DNA of 64,000 bases from Agrobacterium cavarae (lineage in GTDB: Bacteria; Pseudomonadota; Alphaproteobacteria; Rhizobiales; Rhizobiaceae). Position numbers and translations under genes: made by a program. The notes below the pieces were generated by a model. That model did no database searches. It had not been told where the DNA came from and worked only from the letters and a program-made list of their open reading frames with translations. Positions within the stretch are counted from its first letter, which is position 1, and each line of letters opens with the position of its first letter. The DNA lies in assembly GCF_004310285.1 (NCBI RefSeq), contig NZ_SISF01000023.1, forward strand, positions 186,001-250,000, written 5' to 3'. Positions 45,073 through 54,533 of this stretch are shown here, one piece after another.

Positions 45073-45079
45073 GTGGCAA

Positions 45080-45898
45080 TCAGTCCCTGCGGAACAACAG
45101 GCTCGCGCCCCAGCCAGTGATCACAGCCGTCAGCACACAGAGAATACCGTAAACGACCGGCGTCTGGTGCGCGGCATTCGTGATCGCTTGCTCCATGCCG
45201 GTTTTCACCACGCGCAACTTGAGTTCGCGCTGGGCGACAGGCATGCCGCTCTTGAAGAGGTAGGCTCTGGCGGTATGGACGCCATTCGGCACGTTGGCAG
45301 GCAGGCGGAGCGTTGCCCAGAAGAGGCCGGTTCGCTCCAGCCGCACCCCGGTCGTGTCGTTGCGATAGATGCCGCTGGCAAGTTTCAGGCGGCGATAGGC
45401 CTCCTGAAAATCATAGACATTGTCCGGCACGCCGGAAAATACCGCGCTGTTCAGTGGCAGATGCTCGACGCCGAGGCCCATCGCCTTCAACGTGCCAGGC
45501 GAGGCAATGTCGTTGATGTTGCGGGTGCTGGCCATGGAATAGGATTCCGGCAGCGGCGCGAAGGTGATGGCGCTGGTATTGATCCAGATTCCGGCCACCC
45601 GGCTCTTTTTACGCACGGTCGTATATTCGTTCGGGCCCTCCAGCGTGACGACGATGTCGTATTGCCCGATGGCAAGCAGCAACTGGTCGGCATTGTTGAG
45701 GGCGCCGAACATGGTGAAATCCGCACCGCGAAAATCTGACGCGATCGAGATTTCATTCGTCGATGCACCGATCTCGATGTTCTCTTGAAGCGTCCGCGGC
45801 TTGCCCTGAGCGTCTGGAGAGACCGCGAGCGGGGGCGTTTGCGCCAGAGCTGCACCGGCGCAGAAAACCACCAACGATGCCAGGAGGGCAGCGCGCAT
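45080..45898 (-). CDS. TIGR02186 family transmembrane protein
   Basis: The 272-residue protein has a signal peptide (MRAALLASLVVFCAGAALAQ) and one C-terminal membrane helix (VVYGILCVLTAVITGWGASL), so most of it is periplasmic. The features VTLEGPNEYTTVRKKSRVAG and SGIYRNDTTGVRLERTGLFW match the TIGR02186 family, whose genes sit beside TauE/SafE genes. The start overlaps the stop of the exporter gene (TGATG). Function is unknown; linkage suggests a partner of the exporter. Confidence 0.83.
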   Translation of the reverse strand: MRAALLASLVVFCAGAALAQTPPLAVSPDAQGKPRTLQENIEIGASTNEISIASDFRGADFTMFGALNNADQLLLAIGQYDIVVTLEGPNEYTTVRKKSRVAGIWINTSAITFAPLPESYSMASTRNINDIASPGTLKAMGLGVEHLPLNSAVFSGVPDNVYDFQEAYRRLKLASGIYRNDTTGVRLERTGLFWATLRLPANVPNGVHTARAYLFKSGMPVAQRELKLRVVKTGMEQAITNAAHQTPVVYGILCVLTAVITGWGASLLFRRD

Positions 45899-46824
45899 CA
45901 ATAGCCAAGCCCTCCGACCGCAACGGAAAAGAGATCTTCCGGTCGCACCACAAGCCCGATGGCAAGGCGGATACCAACGGCCAGAACCAGAAGCGCCAAA
46001 AGCGCGCGCAGTTGCTCGCCGCGCAGCTTCTGCCCGACACGCACGCCATATTGGGCGCCGATGACACCCGCCAGCATAAGAATGAAGGCCAGTACGATAT
46101 CGACGGAATAGTTCGTCGCCGCCTGCACGATGGTCGTATAGGCGGTGACGAAAATGATCTGGAACAGCGATGTCCCGACGACCACATTGGTCGGAATACG
46201 CAGGAGATAGATCATCGCCGGCACCATGATGAAGCCGCCGCCGACACCCATCACCGATGTTAGGATACCGATGGCAAAGCCGAGTGCGATGATCGGGATG
46301 ACGCTGAGATAGAGCTTCGACTTCTTGAAGCGCATCTTCAAGGGAAGGCGATGCACCCAGTTATGGTGGCCGGGACGGCGCAGCGGAATGGTTTCATTGC
46401 GCGCCGTGCGGCGGATGGCAGAGATGCTTTCCTTCAGCATCAGCCCGCCGACGGTCGACAGCAGAATGACGTAGAGAAGCGAAATGATCAGATCGAGCTG
46501 GCCGATACTGCGCAACAGGGTGAACAGCCACACACCGACAGTCGCCCCGCAAAGGCCGCCGATCAGCAACATGGAGCCGAGCTTCACATCCAGCGTGCCG
46601 CGGCGAAAATGGGTAATGGAGCCGGAAACCGAAGAGGCGACGACCTGGTTTGCACCCGTGGCAACGGCCACGACCGGAGGAATATTATAGAAGATCAGAA
46701 GCGGGGTGATGAGGAACCCACCGCCCACCCCGAACATGCCGGAGAGAAACCCCACAGCCGCGCCCATGCCGAGGATGATGAAGACATTCACCGACAATTC
46801 CGCGATGGGCAGATAGACAGTCAC
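45898..46824 (-). CDS. TauE/SafE family sulfite/anion exporter
   Basis: The 308-residue membrane protein has two glycine-rich repeats characteristic of TauE/SafE: GFLSGMFGVGGGFLITPLL and ILTSVMGVGGGFIMVPAM. About eight helices are evident. The family exports sulfite or sulfoacetate. I use GTG 46824 (preceded by GAGG) because the upstream 22 codons look non-conserved. The TIGR02186 gene follows with a 1-nt overlap. Confidence 0.87.
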   Translation of the reverse strand: MTVYLPIAELSVNVFIILGMGAAVGFLSGMFGVGGGFLITPLLIFYNIPPVVAVATGANQVVASSVSGSITHFRRGTLDVKLGSMLLIGGLCGATVGVWLFTLLRSIGQLDLIISLLYVILLSTVGGLMLKESISAIRRTARNETIPLRRPGHHNWVHRLPLKMRFKKSKLYLSVIPIIALGFAIGILTSVMGVGGGFIMVPAMIYLLRIPTNVVVGTSLFQIIFVTAYTTIVQAATNYSVDIVLAFILMLAGVIGAQYGVRVGQKLRGEQLRALLALLVLAVGIRLAIGLVVRPEDLFSVAVGGLGY

Positions 46825-46989
46825 AATCGGACCTCGGGCAATGGTTCCGGGCGTCCCGGTCGGCTCAAAGCCACCTGTCCGCCAATTCAAATCTCTGTCT
46901 GAAAGAAGGCTTTAAGGGCCTTCGTTGGTCATGCCCGGCAGGCCACGACCTGTCAATCATTCAACGGCAAATACGTTGATAATTTGAAA

Positions 46990-47027
46990 AGAAGAAGGGC
47001 CGGAGCGACATTGTTGTCCCGGCCCCT
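46990..47027 (-). terminator. Terminator after podJ
   Basis: On the minus strand GGGCCGG (47025-47019) pairs with CCGGCCC (47003-46997), followed by TTCTTCTTTTC. It begins about 27 nt after the stop. Confidence 0.75.
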
Positions 47028-47051
47028 CCTACAGGTCAGTTTTTCGTCCGA

Positions 47052-50000
47052 TTACTTGTTACGAGCGAGCAGCGCCGTCACCAGTTCGTCGGTAATGCGA
47101 CCGTCCGGAGTCTGGCCGACGGATTTCTGGAATTCCCGAATGGCCGCGACCGTGGTCTTGCCAAGCTTTCCGTCCGGCACACCGGCCTTGAAGCCGTTAT
47201 TGTTGAGGATGGCCTGAATGTTGCGGATCGCCTTCTGCATGTCGACCGAAGAGGTCTTCACGCCGCCGGCATTGGTCCACTCATCGGGAAGGTTCACCGA
47301 ATTGGCATCTTCATTGAGCGGCGTCACTTTCCAGGCGTCGACCTTGGCCTTGGCGCTGGCAAGCTGTTCCGGCTTCATTGCCTTGGCCACATCGTCGCGC
47401 TTCTGGGCTGCATCGGCATCACCATCGCGGGCAGCAATGGCGAACCACTTGTAGGACTCTTCCAGGCTCTGCTGAACACCGCTGCCGCGCGCGTAAAGGA
47501 TGGCAAGGTTGAACTGGCTGTCGCGAACGCCGAGATCGGACGCTTTGATGAACCAGTCTGCAGCGGCCTTGTAGTCGGGCTGGCCTGCCGCGTCGGATGT
47601 CAGCAGGACGGCGAGATTGTGCATGGCGCCGGCATTGCCCTGGCTGGCGGCCATCTCATAATAGCGCTTCGCTTCCGGCAGATTGCGTTCGACGCCATTT
47701 GCCTTCTCATACATGTTGCCGAGACGATATTGCGCCGGTGCGAAACCACGGTCCGCCGCAAGTTTATACCACTTGGCCGCCTCTGCGCGATCCGCCTGAA
47801 CGCCGACGCCATCAGTGTAGCGTACTGCGATTTCGAAGAGCGCCAGCGCATCGCCTTTGCCCGCCGCCTCTGCCAGAGAGGCCGGCGTGATGGCGGACGG
47901 GACGGCAATCGCGGTTTCAACCTGTGGTGCTAAGGTACCGGGCTCGCTGGTGTTGGCACCGGCTGTATCGGTCTGCGGTGTGCCGCTCGGCTGGAGCTGC
48001 TCGGCCGCGGCCATCTCGGTGCGGGGTGCTGCGACATTGATGGCAGGCGCCTCTTGCGGCAGAGGTGCGCCGCCAATCGGCCGCGTGTCGATCAAATGAC
48101 CCTGTCTGTCGGCATCGCTCTGCATCCGGTCGGCTGCCGCCTGAGCGGTTTCGTCAACCGGGGCGGTGGAGGGCTCTGTAACGGCCTGATTGGTAACGTC
48201 CGGAATTGCGGACGATACAACGCCGGGCTCAGCGTCGATCGTGCTCGTCGTCACCCGTTGAGCAGGCGGTGTGTCGGAACCGACAAGCGATTTGACCATG
48301 GGCATGGCCATCATCGCCAGAAGAATGGCGCCAATCCCAAGCAGAAGTGGGCGACGATAGCGCGCCAGCATGGACGCGCCCTTGGGGCTGCGGCTACTTT
48401 TTGCCGACCCGGAGTTAGTCGCCCTTTCTGGCATGGTTTCAAGTGCGGCGGCCTGGGCCGCACGACGTGCAGCTGCGATGAAATCAGCGCGGTTGTCGCC
48501 GTCCTTGTCGCCGGCACGCTGAGCATTCTGGCTGGCACGAACCCGCTCCAGAATCTTCTTCACATCCGGGGCACCGGTGCCAGGCTCCAGAAGCTCATTT
48601 TCATCGTCGGACGAGAGAAAATCGATCGGATCGAGAGCCGGCGCCGGGTTGACGTTGGTGCGCCCGTTTGCAGGGGCAGACGCGTCACCCTCGGATCTGG
48701 CTGCGCCCGATTTGAAACGGCGGGTCAGGCTGGCAAGGAGGCCCTGCTTTTCTTCGGCGACAGGTTTGGCCGCTGCGGGAGGCGCAAAGGCGGTAGCCGT
48801 ATCCGTATCGAAGGAAGATGTGGCGGTCGCAGCTGCCAGCGAGGAAAGACTTTCCTCCGAGAAGCTGGCGAAGGGCATCGGAGAATTGGAGGCCGAATGC
48901 TCTTGCTCATAGGCAGGCGCAGGCGCGCGGCGATCATCCAGCGCATCCAGACGGCTTGCGATCTGCAACAGGGTTTCGTGTAGCGCCTCGAAGGTGCGGT
49001 GGGTGCGTTCATCGGTGTTGCGGCTCAGGCCCTCGAGTTTGCGAAGGTCGTTCGCCAGTTCCGAAAGCACCACCATGTCCGCGGGGCTCGCGGTCTGCGC
49101 CAGGTTGTTGCGCGTGTGCGCTTCCAGCACCGCTTCGGCTGCCTGTCGTGCCGCCTCGATGATATATTCGTCATTGGACGCCATATAGTCTTCGATTGCG
49201 CTCATCCGCGCATCAAGCTCAGGCGGCATGCCCGTGGGCTGGGCGTGGCTCTGCTCGTTCAGCATCGAGGACAGATTGGCGATGTGGCTCTCGAGGCTCG
49301 CAAGCGCGCCGGGATCGGTATTGCTGGAGCGGGTTGTTTCGTCGAGCTTGGCGGCGATCTTGCCGAGACGGTCTTCAAGGCGAAGGAAGGCAGAATCATA
49401 GGCCGCGTTTTTGCCGGACACTGGACGCGTATCGATATCGTCAATACGCCGAGCAATCTTGTCCAGCCGTTCGGCCAGCTTGTCATTCACCGCACCATTG
49501 CCGAGCAGGTCGATCTTCTTGGAAATATCGGTGAGGAACGACGTCAGTTCAGGCTGCGCCGGCGTGCGCTTGGATTGCTCCAGATAGGCGGAGAGTTGGT
49601 CGAGTTGCTCGGTGAGCTTCGAGATGTGGCGATCTGATGACAGCTCCTCGATGCGGTTTGCCAGCGCGTCGAGACGCCCCGTCAGTGCGTCGGACGGCTT
49701 GTCCTTCTCAGCACTCATGTCCTTCAGCTGGTCAAGCTGGCCCGAAAGACCGTTGAGGCGGTTCTCAAGCCGTTCCATCAACGCGGCATCTGGCGAATGG
49801 TGAGCACGATTGGAGGTCGCGGCGATCGCGCGGCTGATTTCGTCCAGACGCTGATCGACACCGGAAAAATGCTCGGTGAGAACATTCTCGTTCGGCTGAA
49901 TGCGGCGGCCCAGCTGCTCGACGAAGCCCGCCATGGTGATGAGCTTGTCTTCCAGCGCGCGGATGGCCGGGCTGTTATTGGCATTGCCAAGGTCGCTCTT

Positions 50001-50864
50001 GATGTCGTCAAGACGATAGGCGAGCGCGACGATCTCTTCCTTCAGCGCGGTCTGGTCGAAACCGCGTAGCGTGTCTTCGACCTCGTCCCAACGACGCTCC
50101 ATCTTGTGCATGCTGTCCTGGCGAGCCATCTGCTCGACCAGCGAGCGCAGTTCCTCGACCTCGGAGCGCAGCGCCTGGGAATCCGGTCCAGATGTCGTGC
50201 TGAGGCGGTCGATGCTCGCGGCAAGACGGGCAACGTCTTCGCGAATATCCTCGGCGAAATCCTGGTTTTCGGCAAAGGAGCGGATGTTGCGCAACTCGCT
50301 GCGCACACCCTGCATCTCGCGCGCAACGCCTTCGGAGAGTTCGTTCTTCAATTCCTGTCGCAGGTTGACGAGTGCTTCGGCCACTTCGCGCAACGCCGCA
50401 TCGCCCTGCGAGGCCGGTGCTGGGGCGGCTGGTGCGCGTGAGGGGCGGCTGCGCTCGACATGCGGCGCTTCTACCGGGGCTGCCGGTCGCGCGCGATAGG
50501 CCGGAATGGCGGTGGAAGCACGGTAATCCTGATCGTCATAACGACGCTGTTCCTGCTGCATCGCGCTGCGGGCAGGCTGCGGCGCTTCATAGGCGTCGCG
50601 GCTCCAGTGGTCATCGAGCGCTTGCTGACGGCGGCGAATTTCATCGACGGGATCGAATCGGCGAGAGCTTGGTTCGCGCTGGGCACGAGACGGTGCGGGC
50701 GCGCGCTCCGGCGGGCGTTCGGCAGGTGGTTCGCGACGGCTTCTTTCCATCGGGCCGCCCAGCAGGTCTTCAAGCCGTGCTTCCAGACCTTCGATGGTGC
50801 GATTGAGCGCGTCCAGCGACGATCTGTCACTCTGTCCTCGGGAATTCGATCGCAATCCGCTCAT
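47052..50864 (-). CDS. podJ: PodJ-like polar localization factor
   Basis: The 1270-residue protein starts MSGLRSNSRGQSDRSSLDAL and has long coiled-coil regions up to about residue 620 (many Leu/Asp/Arg heptads such as ERLDKIARRIDDIDT). A linker leads to one membrane helix at about 835 (RPLLLGIGAILLAMMAMPM). The periplasmic part has four Sel1/TPR-like repeats (about 995-1190: FEIAVRYTDGVGVQADRAEA and relatives) and a C-terminal peptidoglycan-binding domain (LNNNGFKAGVPDGKLGKTTV). This is the PodJ layout, which marks a pole and recruits polarity and division factors. A CtrA-like box lies upstream. Confidence 0.9.
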   Translation of the reverse strand: MSGLRSNSRGQSDRSSLDALNRTIEGLEARLEDLLGGPMERSRREPPAERPPERAPAPSRAQREPSSRRFDPVDEIRRRQQALDDHWSRDAYEAPQPARSAMQQEQRRYDDQDYRASTAIPAYRARPAAPVEAPHVERSRPSRAPAAPAPASQGDAALREVAEALVNLRQELKNELSEGVAREMQGVRSELRNIRSFAENQDFAEDIREDVARLAASIDRLSTTSGPDSQALRSEVEELRSLVEQMARQDSMHKMERRWDEVEDTLRGFDQTALKEEIVALAYRLDDIKSDLGNANNSPAIRALEDKLITMAGFVEQLGRRIQPNENVLTEHFSGVDQRLDEISRAIAATSNRAHHSPDAALMERLENRLNGLSGQLDQLKDMSAEKDKPSDALTGRLDALANRIEELSSDRHISKLTEQLDQLSAYLEQSKRTPAQPELTSFLTDISKKIDLLGNGAVNDKLAERLDKIARRIDDIDTRPVSGKNAAYDSAFLRLEDRLGKIAAKLDETTRSSNTDPGALASLESHIANLSSMLNEQSHAQPTGMPPELDARMSAIEDYMASNDEYIIEAARQAAEAVLEAHTRNNLAQTASPADMVVLSELANDLRKLEGLSRNTDERTHRTFEALHETLLQIASRLDALDDRRAPAPAYEQEHSASNSPMPFASFSEESLSSLAAATATSSFDTDTATAFAPPAAAKPVAEEKQGLLASLTRRFKSGAARSEGDASAPANGRTNVNPAPALDPIDFLSSDDENELLEPGTGAPDVKKILERVRASQNAQRAGDKDGDNRADFIAAARRAAQAAALETMPERATNSGSAKSSRSPKGASMLARYRRPLLLGIGAILLAMMAMPMVKSLVGSDTPPAQRVTTSTIDAEPGVVSSAIPDVTNQAVTEPSTAPVDETAQAAADRMQSDADRQGHLIDTRPIGGAPLPQEAPAINVAAPRTEMAAAEQLQPSGTPQTDTAGANTSEPGTLAPQVETAIAVPSAITPASLAEAAGKGDALALFEIAVRYTDGVGVQADRAEAAKWYKLAADRGFAPAQYRLGNMYEKANGVERNLPEAKRYYEMAASQGNAGAMHNLAVLLTSDAAGQPDYKAAADWFIKASDLGVRDSQFNLAILYARGSGVQQSLEESYKWFAIAARDGDADAAQKRDDVAKAMKPEQLASAKAKVDAWKVTPLNEDANSVNLPDEWTNAGGVKTSSVDMQKAIRNIQAILNNNGFKAGVPDGKLGKTTVAAIREFQKSVGQTPDGRITDELVTALLARNK

Positions 50865-50992
50865 CTTGCTGCTCGCTTCGTCTTTGCCGTTTGACCCTTC
50901 CACCGACTGGAAAGGGGTATGCCGTTCTTCTCCTCTGGAACTGCGTCGTTTCCGAAGCACTTCCTTAAAACAGGACAATTGCCTATCTATGG

Positions 50993-51007
50993 TTAATTAA
51001 GAGTTAA
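50993..51007 (-). promoter_or_regulatory. CtrA-type box before podJ
   Basis: TTAA (50993-50996), seven bases, then TTAA (51004-51007) give the CtrA consensus TTAA-N7-TTAA, about 130 nt upstream of the podJ start. CtrA has been reported to influence podJ in Caulobacter. Because the region is AT-rich, a chance match is possible. Confidence 0.5.
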
Positions 51008-51119
51008 TTAGAATTTACTGCTTTAATACTTTCTTCATGATTATCCTTGCGCGAAACTTAATGCGGGATACACGATATTGTTGCAAATGGTGATGAGGGG
51101 AAAATTCTCGCCAAAGACA

Positions 51120-51143
51120 TTTGACGTTTACGCGCACGTCAAA
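51120..51143. promoter_or_regulatory. Perfect palindromic operator of the beta-oxidation operon
   Basis: TTTGACGT (51120-51127) and ACGTCAAA (51136-51143) are exact mirror images across the 8-nt spacer TTACGCGC. The central 16 bases are identical to the operator at 6693-6714. It lies 62 nt before the acyl-CoA dehydrogenase start. The pattern recalls motifs of MerR-family acyl-CoA catabolism regulators, but I cannot confirm that. Confidence 0.7.
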
Positions 51144-51204
51144 TATTGTGAGCTCATCTTGAGGCCGGATAAGGTCCGGCGAGCGATGCGGAGGAACATC
51201 GGTA

Positions 51205-52998
51205 ATGCCTGTGTACAAGGCCCCTGTTAAGGACACTCTTTTCATTCTCAACGACGTTCTGGGTCTGGAGCGCTACAACAACCTGCCCGGTTTCGAAGAC
51301 GCAACGCCCGATATGATCGAGGCGATTACCGGCGAGGCTGCAAAGCTTGCCGAAGAGCAACTCTTCCCGCTCAACCTTTCCGGCGACCAGCAAGGCTGCA
51401 AGCGCGCCGAAGATGGCACGGTCTCCGTGCCGGACGGTTTCAAGCAGGCCTATGACGCTTACTGTGAAGGCGGCTGGAGCGGTCTGGCCGTGCCTGCCGA
51501 GTATGGCGGGCAGGGGCTTCCCTACACGCTGCACGCCGCCGTCGGCGAATTCATGTCGTCTGCCAACCTGTCGCTGATGATGTATCCCGGCCTGACGCAG
51601 GGCGCGATCGCCGCGATCCTCGTTCACGGCACGGATGAACAGAAGCAGACCTATCTGCCCAACATGGTGGCTGGCACATGGTCCGGCACGATGAACCTGA
51701 CCGAGCCGCATTGCGGCACCGATCTCGGCCTGCTGCGCACCAAGGCCGTGCCGCAGGGTGACGGCACCTACAAGATCTCCGGCCAGAAGATCTTCATCTC
51801 CGCCGGCGAACATTCGATGACGGACAATATCGTCCATCTGGTGCTCGCCCGTATCGAGGGCGCACCGGAAGGCACCAAGGGCATCTCGCTCTTCATCGTG
51901 CCGAAGTTCCTGGTCAATGCCGATGGCTCGCTTGGCGAGCGCAATGGCGCGGTCTGTGGTGCGATCGAGCACAAGATGGGCATCCACGGCAACGCCACCT
52001 GCGTCATGAACTATGACGACGCGACCGGCTACCTGATCGGCGCGGAGAACAAGGGCCTTTCGGCCATGTTCGTGATGATGAACGAGGCGCGCCTCGGCGT
52101 CGGTCTGCAGGGTCTTTCGATCGGCGAGATCGCCTACCAGAACGCTGCAAACTACGCCCGCGATCGTATTCAGGGCCGTTCGCTCTCCGGTGCCAAGCAT
52201 CCGGACAAGAAGGCGGACCCGATCATCGTTCACCCCGATATCCGTCGTTCGCTGTTGACGATCCGCGCCTATAACGAAGCCGGCCGCGCCTTCCTGCTGT
52301 GGACGGCGCTGCAATCGGACATTGCACATCGTTCGACCGACGAGGCGGCACGCCAGGCGGCAGACGACCTGCTCGGCCTCGTTACCCCAATCGTCAAGGG
52401 TGTGTTGACCGACAAGGGCTTCGACCACGCAGTTGCCGCTCAACAGGTCTATGGCGGTCACGGCTATATCGAAGAATGGGGCATGAGCCAATATGTGCGC
52501 GACGCCCGCATCACCATGATTTACGAGGGTGCCAACGGCATCCAGGCGCTCGATCTTGTTGGTCGCAAGCTTGGTCTCAATGGTGGCCGTGCCGTCATGG
52601 CGCTCTTCAAGGAAATCGGCGATTTCTGCGAAGAAAACCGCGCGGACGAAAATCTGGTCGTCTACACAAAGGGCCTGAAGAAGGGCTTGAACGATCTGCA
52701 GGCTGCAACCATGTGGTTCATGCAGAACGCCATGGCAAAGCCGGACAATGCCGGCGCTGGCTCCACAGACTATATGCATCTCTTCGGTCTGGTGGTCCTC
52801 GGTTACATGCACGCCCGTATGGCGAAGGCGGCCCAGGCTTCGCTGGCCTCCGGTTCTTCCGACGAAGAATTCCTGAAGGCCAAGCTCGTCACGGCCCGCT
52901 TCTTCATGGAACGCCTGATGCCGGAAACGGCGCTGCGCAAGACCCGCATCGAAGCTGGCAGCGATACGATGATGGAGCTCGCTGCCGAAGCGTTCTGA
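51205..52998 (+). CDS. Acyl-CoA dehydrogenase, long (DmdC/FadE-like) form
   Basis: The 597-residue flavoprotein has the acyl-CoA dehydrogenase core ([23 protein letters not shown] substrate/FAD region, [25 protein letters not shown]) and the catalytic glutamate in [13 protein letters not shown]. The extra C-terminal domain (about 470-597) is typical of the 590-600 residue subfamily that includes DmdC. It oxidises an acyl-CoA to enoyl-CoA. It opens an operon with a thiolase and a FadB-type enzyme, so a fatty-acid substrate is likely. Confidence 0.9.
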   Translation: MPVYKAPVKDTLFILNDVLGLERYNNLPGFEDATPDMIEAITGEAAKLAEEQLFPLNLSGDQQGCKRAEDGTVSVPDGFKQAYDAYCEGGWSGLAVPAEYGGQGLPYTLHAAVGEFMSSANLSLMMYPGLTQGAIAAILVHGTDEQKQTYLPNMVAGTWSGTMNLTEPHCGTDLGLLRTKAVPQGDGTYKISGQKIFISAGEHSMTDNIVHLVLARIEGAPEGTKGISLFIVPKFLVNADGSLGERNGAVCGAIEHKMGIHGNATCVMNYDDATGYLIGAENKGLSAMFVMMNEARLGVGLQGLSIGEIAYQNAANYARDRIQGRSLSGAKHPDKKADPIIVHPDIRRSLLTIRAYNEAGRAFLLWTALQSDIAHRSTDEAARQAADDLLGLVTPIVKGVLTDKGFDHAVAAQQVYGGHGYIEEWGMSQYVRDARITMIYEGANGIQALDLVGRKLGLNGGRAVMALFKEIGDFCEENRADENLVVYTKGLKKGLNDLQAATMWFMQNAMAKPDNAGAGSTDYMHLFGLVVLGYMHARMAKAAQASLASGSSDEEFLKAKLVTARFFMERLMPETALRKTRIEAGSDTMMELAAEAF

Positions 52999-53007
52999 CA
53001 CGGATGA

Positions 53008-53027
53008 GGAGGCCGCATGCGGCCTCC
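53008..53027. repeat. 20-nt perfect palindrome between the dehydrogenase and thiolase genes
   Basis: GGAGGCCGCATGCGGCCTCC is a full mirror palindrome, forming a 9-bp stem in RNA, followed by AATTTT. It may partly attenuate the operon or protect the upstream mRNA end. Confidence 0.6.
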
Positions 53028-53067
53028 AACAATTTTCAGGCAGTCACCTGCCACAGGGAGATGAGAC

Positions 53068-54276
53068 ATGACCGACGTTTTTATTTATGACCACGTCCGC
53101 ACCCCGCGCGGACGCGGCAAGAAAGATGGCAGCCTGCACGAGGTGCCGTCCGTTCGCCTTGCCGCCAAGACGCTTGAAGCGATCCGCGACCGCAACGGAC
53201 TCGATACGGCGACCGTCGATGACATCATCATGGGCTGTGTCGATCCGGTCATGGATGCCGGTGCGGTGATCCCGAAGGCGGCAGCGTTTGAGGCGGGATA
53301 CTCGACCAAGGCGCCGGGCATGCAGATCTCGCGCTTCTGTGCGTCGGGACTCGACGCCGTCAACTTCGCCGCCGGCAAGGTTGCCGCAGGATCGGACGAA
53401 ATCGTCATTGCAGGCGGCGTGGAAAGCATGTCGCGCGTCGGCATGGGCATGTCGGGCGGTGCCTGGTACATGGACCCTTCGGTCAACTTCCCGGCCTATT
53501 TCATGCCGCAGGGTGTCTCGGCCGATCTGATTGCCACGAAGTACAGCTTCTCGCGTGACGACGTGGATGCCTATGCGGTGGAGAGCCAGAAGCGTGCCGC
53601 GCACGCCTGGGAGAACGGCTACTTCAAGAATTCCGTCATTCCCGTAAAGGATCAGAACGGCATCACTATTCTTGACCGTGACGAGCACATGCGCCCCGGC
53701 ACAGATATGCAGGCGCTCGCCTCGCTCAACGCCTCCTTCCAGATGCCGGGTGAAATGGGCGGCTTCGAAGCCGTCGGCATTATGGCGCATCCGGAAGTAG
53801 AGCGGATCACCTACGTCCATCACGCCGGCAACTCGTCAGGCATCGTCGATGGTGCGGCCGCTGTTCTGGTCGGTTCGAAGGCCGGTGGCGAAAGCATGGG
53901 TCTGAAGCCCCGCGCGCGCATCCGGCACTTCGCCAATATCGGGTCCGATCCGGCCCTGATGCTGACCGGTCCCGTGGACGTGACGGAAAAGCTTTTGAAG
54001 AAGACGGGCATGTCGATTGCCGACATCGACCTCTTCGAACTCAACGAAGCCTTTGCCGCCGTCGTTCTGCGCTACATGCAGGCCTTCGACATCAGCCACG
54101 ACAAGATGAACGTCAATGGCGGCGCCATTGCCATGGGTCATCCGCTCGGTGCCACGGGCGCCATGATCCTCGGCACGGTTCTCGACGAGCTGGAACGCCG
54201 CGATCTCAACACCGCGCTGGTCACGCTCTGCATCGGTGCAGGCATGGGCACCGCGACGGTGATCGAGCGGGTTTGA
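53068..54276 (+). CDS. fadA: Acetyl-CoA acyltransferase (thiolase)
   Basis: The 402-residue thiolase has the nucleophilic cysteine in [16 protein letters not shown] (about residue 91), the second-site [17 protein letters not shown] with its His, and the catalytic C-terminal [14 protein letters not shown]. It performs the last step of beta-oxidation. It lies 69 nt after the dehydrogenase gene and before the small gene and the FadB-type gene, so the operon order is dehydrogenase-thiolase-small protein-multifunctional enzyme. Confidence 0.93.
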   Translation: MTDVFIYDHVRTPRGRGKKDGSLHEVPSVRLAAKTLEAIRDRNGLDTATVDDIIMGCVDPVMDAGAVIPKAAAFEAGYSTKAPGMQISRFCASGLDAVNFAAGKVAAGSDEIVIAGGVESMSRVGMGMSGGAWYMDPSVNFPAYFMPQGVSADLIATKYSFSRDDVDAYAVESQKRAAHAWENGYFKNSVIPVKDQNGITILDRDEHMRPGTDMQALASLNASFQMPGEMGGFEAVGIMAHPEVERITYVHHAGNSSGIVDGAAAVLVGSKAGGESMGLKPRARIRHFANIGSDPALMLTGPVDVTEKLLKKTGMSIADIDLFELNEAFAAVVLRYMQAFDISHDKMNVNGGAIAMGHPLGATGAMILGTVLDELERRDLNTALVTLCIGAGMGTATVIERV

Positions 54277-54286
54277 GTGACTGGCC

Positions 54287-54499
54287 ATGCGGCGGGAGGT
54301 TTACGAACGACCCAAGAACGAGGTTGAGCAGCAACAGCTTTTGCACAATCTCGGCAAGGACATGGCGCAGGATTACGATCAATCCACCCGCGTCCTGACC
54401 AAGGAAGACATGAAGACCAGTCGTGCCGAAAGCAGAGGTCTGATCGTCTTTCTCGTTCTTGTGTTTGTCTGCTTGGGCCTCGCCGTCTGGCTGTACTGA
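54287..54499 (+). CDS. Small membrane protein inside the beta-oxidation operon
   Basis: The 70-residue protein has a charged helical N-terminus (residues 1-47, rich in Glu/Gln/Asp) and a single C-terminal membrane helix ([20 protein letters not shown]). It starts 10 nt after the thiolase stop and ends 34 nt before the FadB start. Such tail-anchored small proteins may organise the enzymes at the membrane, but that is inference. I do not recognise a family. Confidence 0.65.
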   Translation: MRREVYERPKNEVEQQQLLHNLGKDMAQDYDQSTRVLTKEDMKTSRAESRGLIVFLVLVFVCLGLAVWLY

Positions 54500-54533
54500 C
54501 CGAAAAGAGAATTCAGGGAAGAGGAATCCCACA

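Larger units (their letters stand above)
50865..51204. other. Divergent promoter region of podJ and the beta-oxidation operon
   Basis: No gene is supported in these 340 nt. It holds an AT-rich segment with the CtrA-like box nearer podJ and the perfect palindromic operator nearer the acyl-CoA dehydrogenase gene, both listed separately. Confidence 0.6.

Noticed and set aside
51154..53001. 615-codon ORF on the minus strand across the acyl-CoA dehydrogenase gene
   Set aside because: Antisense shadow caused by codon bias; the plus strand shows all dehydrogenase motifs.
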